The notes under the pieces: generated by a model | What the model was told of the DNA's origin: nothing | Databases searched by the model: none | What the model saw: the letters and a program-made list of their open reading frames with translations, nothing else | DNA from: an uncultured Christensenellaceae bacterium | GTDB taxonomy: Bacteria > Bacillota > Clostridia > Christensenellales > Pumilibacteraceae | Direction of reading: 5' to 3' | Length of the DNA stretch: 29,068 nucleotides | NCBI GenBank assembly: GCA_910587455.1 | Contig: CAJULK010000019.1 | Span: 1 to 29,068 of the forward strand | Program-made: the position numbers and the translations under genes | Part shown: piece after piece, positions 1-6,866 of the stretch | How positions within the stretch are numbered: position 1 is the stretch's first letter | How the letters are laid out: every line of letters begins with the position of its first letter

Positions 1-2
1 TG

Positions 3-422
3 AACATGAACGGTTGTTGTTTTGCGAAAGACAAATGCCCCGAATCGCCGTTACACTCGAACTGTCACTGCAAAGCGGAGCGCATAGACAACATAAACGT
101 GACGGCGGAATGTCCGATTGAGAAGTTTACGGGATATATTTTCAGTAAAAATCATATAAAGAAAGGCAAAATGGAACTGTTTATAGATTGGGGATTTACA
201 ATAGCGGATTCAGAAAAATTAAAAGCTGAGCTTGAAAAACAAGCATATACTGCTTATTTATTAGGTAAATACACATTAAACAAACTCGATTCTTATGGAC
301 AAAGGATTAATATAATAATAAAATTAAGCTGTCCCAACGGAAACATAGTAAGTTTTACAACAGGCTGGTTGGTTTATCCAAACGGTACAATAATTAATTC
401 CACCCCCTACGGAGACAAATAA
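3..422 (+). CDS. DUF6883-like putative toxin domain protein, copy 1 (5' end outside window)
   Basis: This is the C-terminal part of a small protein whose start lies before the window; the frame is open from base 3. Near the N-terminal side is a Cys-rich stretch (MNGCC, KDKCPES, NCHCK) like the Cys/His cluster at the end of phage Mu gpF-type minor head proteins. It is followed by about 100 residues with the DUF6883 pattern: EKFTGYIF, GKMELFIDWGF, YGQRINI and FTTGWLVYPNG. DUF6883 often forms the C-terminal module of polymorphic toxins and phage head-toxin fusions, so a toxin role is inferred; no catalytic residue can be named. The TAA stop lies one base before the ATG of the next gene, whose ribosome site falls inside the last toxin codons, so the two are probably translationally coupled. 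Copy 2 at 795 shows what the missing start probably looked like. Confidence 0.6.
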   Translation, partial: NMNGCCFAKDKCPESPLHSNCHCKAERIDNINVTAECPIEKFTGYIFSKNHIKKGKMELFIDWGFTIADSEKLKAELEKQAYTAYLLGKYTLNKLDSYGQRINIIIKLSCPNGNIVSFTTGWLVYPNGTIINSTPYGDK

Positions 423-423
423 A

Positions 424-648
424 ATGAAAGAATTAGACAGAGTGAGATTAATCAAAGACCGCGCAGAATATGCACAAGAGGGCGTACATAAAGGCGATGT
501 CGGCACTATTATGATGGGTGACGTGCGCAACGGCTATGTCTTAGTATTTTTCGATGGCGAATATTATATAAATAAATACGGCTATCGTTTGATGTCGGAA
601 ATCGATGTCGGCGTTCGTGTCGAAGATTTGGAAGTTATTCCGGATTAA
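424..648 (+). CDS. DUF4926-like putative immunity protein, copy 1
   Basis: A 74-residue soluble protein with no signal peptide or membrane segment. It has a small beta-rich pattern resembling DUF4926: DRVRLIKDRAEY, then VHKGDVGTI, GYVLVFFDG and VEDLEVIPD. It starts one base after the stop of the DUF6883-like gene, with GGAG in that gene's last codons as ribosome site. A small gene directly behind a toxin-like gene is the usual place for a cognate immunity protein, so that role is inferred from position. It is nearly the same as copy 4 at 1937 (five differences in 74 residues by eye). The bases after the stop of copies 1 and 4 also match, which points to tandem duplication of a unit. Confidence 0.65.
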   Translation: MKELDRVRLIKDRAEYAQEGVHKGDVGTIMMGDVRNGYVLVFFDGEYYINKYGYRLMSEIDVGVRVEDLEVIPD

Positions 649-686
649 TTATTCGTTTTAGGTTTGGCATGCTCTACCACGCAAAA

Positions 687-711
687 CCCTAAGCGAATAA
701 TTCGTTTAGGG
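687..711 (+). other. Stem-loop between cassettes
   Basis: An 11-base arm (687-697) pairs with 701-711 around a TAA loop, with one G-U pair. No run of T follows, so it is a weak terminator at best. It lies between immunity copy 1 and toxin copy 2. Confidence 0.35.
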
Positions 712-794
712 CTTTGTCATATATCGTAATAGTGACAAACTGTTGTCAACATTATTATGCTACCCTATTGACAAAAATCAATAAGGAGCGTAAA

Positions 795-1373
795 ATGAAT
801 TTACGACAAGCGGGCGAACTTGCAAATAAAGCCGCCGCCGTACAGTGGGTAAAGTGGGTGCACCCGAATACACAACCCGCAAACTCTCATGCAGAAAAGC
901 AAGCCAACGTATTAAAAGCCGCGATAATTCCCACCCATTGCGCCAAATGTCTGAACATGAACGGTTGTTGTTTTGCGAAAGACAAATGCCCCGAATCGCC
1001 GTTACACGAAAACTGCCATTGCAAAGCCGAACGCATAGACGACATAACCGTCACGGCAGAGTGTCCTATCGAAAAGTTTACGGGGTATATTTTCAGCGAT
1101 AAGCACAAAAATAACGGTAAACAAGAAATGTTCGAAAGATGGGGGTTCAAAATATCCGATTCGGCTATATTGAAATCCGAGTTGGAGAAATAAGCATATA
1201 ACGCCTACCTCATAGGCGAATATGAATTAGATAAACTCACTGAATACGGACAAATTATTAACATAATGGTTAAACTAACCCGAAAAAACGGTAATATTGT
1301 CACTTTCACAACAGGTTGGTTGGTTTATCCGAATGGTACTATAATTAATACAACCCCATATGGAGATAAATAA
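795..1373 (+). pseudogene. DUF6883-like putative toxin gene, copy 2, interrupted by in-frame TAA
   Basis: The start is ATG 795 because AAGGAG lies at 783-788, six bases upstream; an earlier TTG at 714 has no such site. The frame encodes MNLRQAGELANKAA, then a Cys-rich segment (HCAKC, NGCC, KDKCPES, NCHCK) and the first half of the DUF6883-like domain. A TAA at 1191-1193 stops it after 132 residues. Reading continues in the same frame to 1373 with residues aligning to copy 1 (AYNAYLIGEYELDKL, YGQIINI, FTTGWLVYPNG, TPYGDK), so the intact gene had about 192 codons. Copy 1 has CAA at the stop position, so a single C-to-T change explains the break. The product is probably inactive, unless the stop is read through. 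It shows that the family can be a short stand-alone protein with its own ribosome site. Confidence 0.7.
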
Positions 1374-1374
1374 G

Positions 1375-1626
1375 ATGAAAGAATTAGACAGAGTGAGATT
1401 AATCAGAGACCGCGCAGAATATGCACAAGAGAGCGTACATAAAGGCGATGTCGGCACGCTTATGATGGGCGAACGAAACGGCTATGTATTGGTATTTTTT
1501 GACGGTGAACCGTATAAAACTTCCGAAGGTATTACATTACTTGACGAAATCGACGTAGGCGTTCGTGTCGAAGACTTGGAAGTTCTTAATGAAGATGATC
1601 CTAGCTATATCCCTATAATACATTAG
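1375..1626 (+). CDS. DUF4926-like putative immunity protein, copy 2
   Basis: An 83-residue homologue of copy 1 that starts one base after the ancestral toxin stop, with GGAG in the toxin's last codons as ribosome site. An upstream in-frame ATG at 1360 lies inside the toxin reading frame and is less likely. N-terminal DRVRLIRDRAEYAQES and C-terminal EIDVGVRVEDLEV match copy 1. The middle differs: GERNGY replaces GDVRNGY, and the residues after the FFDG motif are EPYKTSEGITLLD instead of EYYINKYGYRLMS. It also has a longer tail (NEDDPSYIPIIH). With its toxin gene broken, it may persist as an orphan immunity gene. Confidence 0.62.
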   Translation: MKELDRVRLIRDRAEYAQESVHKGDVGTLMMGERNGYVLVFFDGEPYKTSEGITLLDEIDVGVRVEDLEVLNEDDPSYIPIIH

Positions 1627-1701
1627 TCATTCAGTACCGGTCGGATGACATATCCCGACGGAAAAATATCAAACGCAACACCTTTTAGGAGCGAAATATA
1701 A
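1627..1701 (+). pseudogene. 3'-terminal remnant of a DUF6883-like toxin gene
   Basis: Directly after the stop of immunity copy 2 and in the same frame, 24 codons plus a stop read SFSTGRMTYPDGKISNATPF and a short tail. This aligns with the last residues of the two longer toxin copies (SFTTGWLVYPNGTIINSTPY in copy 1) but is clearly diverged, so it comes from a third toxin variant. Only the tail remains; there is no start and no N-terminal half. Its TAA overlaps the ATG of immunity copy 3 by one base and its last codons carry that gene's AGGAG. This is what recombination that drops a toxin body but keeps the immunity gene would leave. Confidence 0.65.
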
Positions 1702-1937
1702 TGAAAGAATACGACGCAGTGAGACTTATAAAAGATCGTGCCGAATACAATACACGCGGAATACACAAAGGTGATATAGGCACAATAGCGCTTGGAGAGC
1801 GTAACGGATATGTATTGGTACTTTTCGATGGTGAGAGGCATCAAACTCGCGACGGCATTACTTATCTTGACGAAATTGACGTCGGTGTTCGTATTGAAGA
1901 TTTAGAAGTTATCAAAGAGTACATACCGAGAACATAA
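1701..1937 (+). CDS. DUF4926-like putative immunity protein, copy 3
   Basis: A 78-residue homologue that starts at an ATG overlapping the stop of the toxin remnant, with AGGAG about nine bases upstream. It is the most diverged copy at the N-terminus (MKEYDAVRLIKDRAEYNTRG, IHKGDIGTI) and keeps GERNGYVLV, FDG and the EIDVGVRIEDLEV tail. Its variable core (ERHQTRDGITYLD) groups with copy 2. The matching toxin is presumably the variant whose tail survives just upstream. Its own TAA overlaps the next ATG by one base. Confidence 0.62.
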   Translation: MKEYDAVRLIKDRAEYNTRGIHKGDIGTIALGERNGYVLVLFDGERHQTRDGITYLDEIDVGVRIEDLEVIKEYIPRT

Positions 1938-2161
1938 TGAAAGAATCAGACAGAGTGAGATTAATCAAAGACCGTGCCGAATATGCGGTAGCGGGCGTAC
2001 ACAAAGGCGATGTCGGGACTATTATGATGGGTGACGTGCGCAACGGTTATGTTTTGGTATTTTTTGACGGTAACTATTATATTAACGAGTACGGCTATCG
2101 TTTGATGTCGGAAATCGATGTCGGCGTTCGTGTCGAAGACTTGGAAGTTATTCCGGACTAA
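1937..2161 (+). CDS. DUF4926-like putative immunity protein, copy 4
   Basis: A 74-residue protein nearly the same as copy 1 (DRVRLIKDRAEYAVAG, VHKGDVGTIMMGDVRNGY, NYYINEYGYRLMS, VEDLEVIPD). Its ATG overlaps the stop of copy 3, so two immunity-like genes follow each other with no toxin sequence between them. Only a weak ribosome site (GAGAA) is seen, so expression probably depends on coupling. The array ends with a rho-independent terminator about 40 bases downstream. Confidence 0.62.
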   Translation: MKESDRVRLIKDRAEYAVAGVHKGDVGTIMMGDVRNGYVLVFFDGNYYINEYGYRLMSEIDVGVRVEDLEVIPD

Positions 2162-2200
2162 TTATTCGTTTTTAATTTGGTATGCTCTGCCATGCAAAGG

Positions 2201-2221
2201 CGACCCGAAAGGGTCGTTTTT
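2201..2221 (+). terminator. Rho-independent terminator of the toxin/immunity array
   Basis: CGACCC (2201-2206) pairs with GGGTCG (2211-2216) around a GAAA tetraloop and is followed by five T. It closes the array on the plus strand and separates it from the deacetylase gene. Confidence 0.85.
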
Positions 2222-2281
2222 CATTGGCGGGAATGAGCGGGAAGACCGTAATTTGTATTTATCATGTATTTATAGTTATTC

Positions 2282-3376
2282 GTGACACAATATATAAATA
2301 TGTATTACACATCTACAGAAAAACGACAGATCCGCATAACCGTCGCCGCAGCGATCATCGCGGCGATCTTGATAGCTTGTTCGGGGCTTGCGAACATTGC
2401 TTATGCCGACGACGAATTCGCCGCTTACGACGGCAAAGTCGAGCATATTTTCACGCACGAGCTCGTTTTCGACACCGCAAAAGCGTTCTCACCGTCCAAT
2501 TCGGTGCGCGACTGCTTCGACAAAGATCACTTGACCGCCGCGGAATTCAAAGCACTGCTCGGCGAACTGTACAGAAACGATTACGTTTTGGTATCGCTCG
2601 ACGTCGTTATCGACGGTTCGCCGCTCGCCCTGCCCCGCGGCAAAAAGCCGCTTGTCATGTCTTTCGACGATATGACTTACGACACGGTAAACCGCGGCTG
2701 CATAGACAAACTCGTCATCTCCGACGGCAAGATCTGCGACTATACGAAAAACTCCGAACCGCAATTATCGCGCAGCCGCGAAAACGTTACGATACTCGAA
2801 AGTTTTATAGAATCGCACCCCGACTTTTCGCCTTGCGGTGCGAGGGCGACGCTGTGCGTAAACGGCTACAACGGCATTTTGGGATACAGATGCACGCCCG
2901 ATTGCAAAGTTTCTCCCAAAAGACAAGCCGAAGAAACGGCAAGCTGCAAAATTCTTGTCGCCGAGCTGAAACGTCTCGGCTACACGTTTGCTTCGCACAC
3001 CTACTATCACCGATATTTTAACGACAGCTCCGCGAGCATGATAGAAAAGGACTGCATAGCTTGGCAAAAATATATCCTACCGATAGTCGGCAAAACGCGA
3101 GTGCTTTGCTATCCCGCAGGTGAACATAATGCAAAAAGCGGAAAGAACGCGATATTCGGACGTTACGGCTTTGACACATTCTTGTGCGTCGGCGATCATG
3201 CGGGATCCGATTACGAACGCGCATGTGCGGATTCGAAATATATATACCGCTTGCCGTTTGACGGCACGGCGCTCAGGCTGTACGAAAAGGCGTATGCCCG
3301 TCTTGCCGACACCCGCGCCATATACGACCGAACGCGGTTCCGACCGTTCACCTACAAGGGCTCGTATCACAAATAG
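2282..3376 (+). CDS. Exported polysaccharide deacetylase family protein
   Basis: A 364-residue protein (from GTG 2282; ATG 2300 is an equally possible start six codons later). The N-terminus has basic residues and a hydrophobic segment (about 19-42) ending in AYA before DDE, a plausible signal-peptidase site; LIAC at 30-33 could instead be a lipobox. The NodB-type features follow: PLVMSFDD (about 123-130) for the catalytic and metal-binding aspartates, SHTYYH (238-243) for the metal-binding histidines, and CYPAG near 280. The family removes N-acetyl groups from sugar polymers such as peptidoglycan or chitin-like glycans; the substrate cannot be read here. It probably acts at the cell surface. 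No Shine-Dalgarno is visible before either start. TATAGT at 2271-2276 lies five bases before the GTG, which would fit a leaderless message, but no good -35 is seen. Confidence 0.85.
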   Translation: MTQYINMYYTSTEKRQIRITVAAAIIAAILIACSGLANIAYADDEFAAYDGKVEHIFTHELVFDTAKAFSPSNSVRDCFDKDHLTAAEFKALLGELYRNDYVLVSLDVVIDGSPLALPRGKKPLVMSFDDMTYDTVNRGCIDKLVISDGKICDYTKNSEPQLSRSRENVTILESFIESHPDFSPCGARATLCVNGYNGILGYRCTPDCKVSPKRQAEETASCKILVAELKRLGYTFASHTYYHRYFNDSSASMIEKDCIAWQKYILPIVGKTRVLCYPAGEHNAKSGKNAIFGRYGFDTFLCVGDHAGSDYERACADSKYIYRLPFDGTALRLYEKAYARLADTRAIYDRTRFRPFTYKGSYHK

Positions 3377-3423
3377 TACGATTGCATATTTTTACGCGCA
3401 ACCGCAATGATTGACACTGCCGT

Positions 3424-3449
3424 ACGTCCGCCTGCGCACGACGTTTTTT
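3424..3449 (+). terminator. Possible weak terminator after the deacetylase gene
   Basis: ACGTC (3424-3428) can pair with GACGT (3440-3444), followed by five more T. The stem is short and the loop long (11 bases), so the call is tentative. Confidence 0.35.
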
Positions 3450-3473
3450 CGTTATGCAATTATCGCAATTATA

Positions 3474-3502
3474 TTGTAATTTGCGCGCAAATGGTGTATA
3501 AT
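3474..3502 (+). promoter_or_regulatory. polA promoter with palindrome in the spacer
   Basis: The -35 is TTGTAA (3474-3479), the spacer 17 bases and the -10 a perfect TATAAT (3497-3502). The polA ATG begins seven bases after the end of the -10, where transcription would start, so the mRNA is probably leaderless. A perfect 14-base palindrome (ATTTGCGCGCAAAT, 3479-3492) fills most of the spacer and could be an operator. Confidence 0.75.
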
Positions 3503-3508
3503 CGTTCT

Positions 3509-6013
3509 ATGGAAAAAGACAGTTTTATCGTAATCGACGCAAACTCGCTCGTAAACCGCGCATACTACGCGCTCACAAGCATGAAGACGTCGCGCGGCGA
3601 ACCGATCGGCGCGCTGTACGGGTTTACATCTATGCTCGTAAAGCTGATAGAAGAATACCGTCCCAAGTATATAGCGGCGGCGTTCGACGTGCACGCGCCT
3701 ACATTCAGACACAAAATGACGCCCGTATACAAAGCGACGCGCAAGCCCATGCTCGCCGATCTCGCGGCGCAAATGCCGCTTTTGAAAGAACTGCTCGCGT
3801 CGATGAAAATAAAGACGTTCGAGCTCGAAGGCTACGAAGCGGACGACATCATAGGCACGCTCGCCGAAACTGACGTATTCACATACGTACTGACGGGCGA
3901 CCGCGACAGCTTACAGCTTGTTTCGGACAGCACCCATGCCCTGCTTACGAAAAAAGGCATAACCGAGATCGCGGACGTAGCGCCCGACGGCGTTCGCGGC
4001 GTGTTCGGAGTAGACGCCGAACGCGTTGTGGATTTCAAGGCGCTTGCCGGCGATTCGTCTGACAATATTCCGGGCGTTCCGGGCATAGGCGACAAGACAG
4101 CCGTCGAACTTCTTTCCGCATACGGTTCGCTCGACGGCATTTACGAACACATATCCGAAATTACGGGAAGCAAGCGCAGCAAGCTGGAATCGGGCAAAGA
4201 CGACGCGTATCTTTCGTACAAGCTCGCTCGGATCGACCGCAGCGTTCCCCTTGTTTGGTCGCTCGACGAATGTAAACTGACCTTCCCGTTCCCCGACGAG
4301 ACGCGCGCACTCTTCGAAAAATTCGAATTCAAATCCGTTCTCAAACGTACGGAGTTGTTTGCGGCGCCTGCCGAAGTCAACGTCCCGTCTTCCGCGCGAA
4401 ATTACGAAACGCGCCGAATCGAGACCGCCGCGGAACTCGAATCGCTTGTCAAAGCCGCGACTGCGGATACCGTAGCGATATTGCCTTGCCCCGACGGATT
4501 CCGCATTTCGTTCGACGGCGCGGTCGATTATCTCGCACCGATTACGGGCGATCTTCTCGGCATGTTTACTCCCGAGCTTTGCGCTAAACTTACTGCGCCG
4601 CTATTTGCGCGCAACGTTATAACGTTCGATCTGAAATCGTTACTGCACACGTACGCCGACCACATGGACGCCGAAGAATGTCGCACGCACGTTTCGGATG
4701 TTGCGCTGATGGCATATCTGCTTGAATTTCGCATTGCGCCCAACACCGCAGCCGAGCTTTTCGGCTGTCTCGAAGAGTGCCGCGCCGCACTGTCCGAGCG
4801 CGGTATGACCGAGCTGTACGAAAACATAGAGCTTCCTCTTACGTTTGTACTGTTCGATATGGAACGCGTCGGCTTTACCGTCGACAAAAAAACTCTCGAC
4901 GATATAGACGCCAAGTTTACCGAGCTCGAGCGCAAAAACAAAGAGCGCATACTCGAACTGTACGGCGGCGGCGAGTTCAATCTCAATTCGCCCAAACAGC
5001 TCGCGAAAATACTTTTCGAAGACATGAAGATACCCTATCCCGGCAAACCGCCCTATTCGACCAAAGCCGAAGTTTTGCAGAAACTGTCGGGCGATTACGA
5101 GATAGCGGACGAGATACTAAAATACAGATTCAATTCGAAGCTCAAATCCACGTTCATAGACGGCTTGCGCAAAAAGCTGCGCTCCGACGGCACGGTGCAC
5201 ACATCGTTCAATCAGATGACGACGGCTACGGGCAGACTGTCATCTACCGATCCGAATCTTCAAAACATACCCGCGCGCACGCCAGAGGGAAAGCTCCTGC
5301 GCTCCATGTTCGTGCCTCGTCCGGGCAACGTGCTCGTTGACGCCGATTACAGTCAGATAGAGCTCAAACTGCTCGCGCACTTTTCCGGCGATCCCAAAAT
5401 GACTGCGGCGTTCAACGGCGGCGGCGACATTCACGCTTCGACGGCGGCAGAGGTGTTCGGCGTGCCGCCCGATCAAGTCACGAGCGCCATGCGCAGAGAC
5501 GCAAAAGCAGTCAACTTCGGCATAGTCTACGGCATAAGCAACTACGGGCTCAGTCAAAACATTCACATTCCGCCCAAGAAAGCGGACGAATACATCAAAC
5601 GCTATTTCGAACGCTTCCCCGCCGTAAAGACTTATCTAGACGGGCTTATAGACAGCGCGAAAAAACTCGGGTATGCGGTAACTGCTTACGGCAGACGCCG
5701 CGCCATCCCCGAACTCAATTCGGCGCGCTTTACCGAAAGAAAATTCGGCGAACGCATAGCAATGAACACCCCGCTGCAAGGCTCCGCCGCGGATATAATC
5801 AAGATCGCCATGTCGCGCGTAGCGTCAAGGCTTCGCGGCATGAAGTCGAAACTCATTCTCCAGGTCCACGATGAACTGATAGTTGACGCGCCGTCAGACG
5901 AAGCCGAACAGGTCAAGAATATCCTGAAAACGGAAATGGAAAACGCCGCGTCGCTTTCCGTTCCGCTAAACGTAGACATATCCGTCGGCGCAAATTGGAT
6001 GGAATGTAAGTGA
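3509..6013 (+). CDS. polA: DNA polymerase I
   Basis: An 834-residue family A DNA polymerase that fills gaps in repair and removes Okazaki-fragment primers. The N-terminal 5' nuclease runs over roughly residues 1-290 (DANSLVNRAYY, GYEADDIIGTLA, TGDRDSLQLV, DSSDNIPGVPGIG). The middle domain, about 310-460, keeps NVITFDLKSLLH but lacks a recognisable DxE in exo motif I and the usual exo III motif, so proofreading is probably absent, as in Bacillus Pol I. The polymerase has motif A (DADYSQIE, D613), motif B (RRDAKAVNFGIVYG, about 662-675) and motif C (QVHDE, D788). ATG 3509 was chosen because the nuclease fold begins at once and upstream codons would precede the promoter; there is no Shine-Dalgarno. 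Its TGA overlaps the coaE ATG by one base. Confidence 0.97.
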   Translation: MEKDSFIVIDANSLVNRAYYALTSMKTSRGEPIGALYGFTSMLVKLIEEYRPKYIAAAFDVHAPTFRHKMTPVYKATRKPMLADLAAQMPLLKELLASMKIKTFELEGYEADDIIGTLAETDVFTYVLTGDRDSLQLVSDSTHALLTKKGITEIADVAPDGVRGVFGVDAERVVDFKALAGDSSDNIPGVPGIGDKTAVELLSAYGSLDGIYEHISEITGSKRSKLESGKDDAYLSYKLARIDRSVPLVWSLDECKLTFPFPDETRALFEKFEFKSVLKRTELFAAPAEVNVPSSARNYETRRIETAAELESLVKAATADTVAILPCPDGFRISFDGAVDYLAPITGDLLGMFTPELCAKLTAPLFARNVITFDLKSLLHTYADHMDAEECRTHVSDVALMAYLLEFRIAPNTAAELFGCLEECRAALSERGMTELYENIELPLTFVLFDMERVGFTVDKKTLDDIDAKFTELERKNKERILELYGGGEFNLNSPKQLAKILFEDMKIPYPGKPPYSTKAEVLQKLSGDYEIADEILKYRFNSKLKSTFIDGLRKKLRSDGTVHTSFNQMTTATGRLSSTDPNLQNIPARTPEGKLLRSMFVPRPGNVLVDADYSQIELKLLAHFSGDPKMTAAFNGGGDIHASTAAEVFGVPPDQVTSAMRRDAKAVNFGIVYGISNYGLSQNIHIPPKKADEYIKRYFERFPAVKTYLDGLIDSAKKLGYAVTAYGRRRAIPELNSARFTERKFGERIAMNTPLQGSAADIIKIAMSRVASRLRGMKSKLILQVHDELIVDAPSDEAEQVKNILKTEMENAASLSVPLNVDISVGANWMECK

Positions 6014-6603
6014 TGAACGACAAAGAAAAATTGCGCGTGATCGGTATTACCGGCGGCATTGCGAGCGGAAAAACGGTAGCTACGTCAGCTCTCCGATCCG
6101 CAGGATACAACATTATCGACGCGGACGAAATTTCGCGTTCCGTCACAGCCGCAGGTACGCCTGTCGAGCGCGAGCTTATGCGCATGTTCCCGAGCTGTAC
6201 CGAAAACGGCAGGCTCGACCGCCGCAAACTTCGCGCGCTTATTTCGTCCGACGGAAGTGCCATGGAAGCGCTTAACGACTACACTCACCCGCTCATTACC
6301 GCCGAGATCGAAAATATGCTGTCCGCCGCGCCCAAGCCCGTCGTACTGTCCGCGCCGCTGCTGTTCGAAACGGCGCTGTCCGCACTGTGCGACGCTACCG
6401 TATGCGTTGTATGCCCGAAAGCAAAGCGCACGGCACGGCTTATGTCGCGCGACGACGTTGACGAGCACGACGCAGCCGCTATCATCGACGCGCAGATACC
6501 CGATTGCATACGCGCCGCCGTCGCCGATTACGTTGTTTCGTCCGACTGCGACGAAACAACGTTCAAAAGGCGGGTGCTCGAACTATTCGAAAAATTGATG
6601 TGA
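6013..6603 (+). CDS. coaE: Dephospho-CoA kinase
   Basis: A 196-residue P-loop kinase that phosphorylates the 3'-hydroxyl of dephospho-CoA ribose, the last step of coenzyme A synthesis. The P-loop GITGGIASGKT is at residues 11-21. IDADEISR follows in the substrate-binding region, then LDRRKLR and THPLI, and LSAPLLFE in the core. Length is normal for the family. The ATG overlaps the polA stop (TGATG), so the two are co-transcribed and probably translationally coupled; polA-coaE linkage is common in Bacillota. A GTG one codon upstream is a less likely start. Confidence 0.95.
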   Translation: MNDKEKLRVIGITGGIASGKTVATSALRSAGYNIIDADEISRSVTAAGTPVERELMRMFPSCTENGRLDRRKLRALISSDGSAMEALNDYTHPLITAEIENMLSAAPKPVVLSAPLLFETALSALCDATVCVVCPKAKRTARLMSRDDVDEHDAAAIIDAQIPDCIRAAVADYVVSSDCDETTFKRRVLELFEKLM

Positions 6604-6638
6604 AATAATTTTTGTCCTACGAAGCAAGCCGCAGGCTT

Positions 6639-6803
6639 ATTCTGAACGAAGTGAAGAATCCCAACCTTAATGCGCGAAGCGTTAATATCGTTACTTACGA
6701 GATTCTTCGCTCGCGCTCAGAATGACACAACTAATGGCGCGAACGCGGCGCAAGCCGCAATATATCTTCTGTCATTCTGAACGAAGTGAAGAATCCCAAC
6801 CTT
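6639..6803. repeat. Three copies of a short dispersed repeat, two direct and one inverted
   Basis: Copy R1 (6639-6668) and copy R3 (6771-6803) share an identical 30-base core that begins ATTCTGAACGAAGTGAAGAA. Copy R2 (6699-6726) is inverted and slightly diverged (GCTCGCGCTCAGAATGAC on the plus strand). R1/R2 or R2/R3 could fold into long stems. Two further copies lie at 11030-11042 and 11087-11116. The stretch between coaE and the terminator holds no gene that can be supported. Confidence 0.8.
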
Positions 6804-6814
6804 TGACCGCAAGT

Positions 6815-6852
6815 AAAAACAGCGCCGCCGCGACTGCGGAAGCGCTGTTTTT
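6815..6852. terminator. Bidirectional rho-independent terminator
   Basis: AAAAACAGCGC (6815-6825) pairs perfectly with GCGCTGTTTTT (6842-6852), with an inner CCGC/GCGG stem. The A-run and T-run flanks let it act on both strands. It lies between convergent coaE (plus) and the ABC transporter gene (minus). Confidence 0.88.
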
Positions 6853-6866
6853 GTATTGCTCGTTTA

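Noticed and set aside
714..794. TTG start for toxin copy 2, adding 27 residues
   Set aside because: No ribosome site there, while ATG 795 has AAGGAG at ideal spacing.
768..796. Promoter-like TTGACA-N17-TAAAAT
   Set aside because: The -10 would overlap the ATG at 795 and its own ribosome site would be untranscribed, so it cannot drive this gene from that start.
6639..6803. CRISPR-like array
   Set aside because: Only three copies, mixed orientation, uneven spacing and no cas genes.
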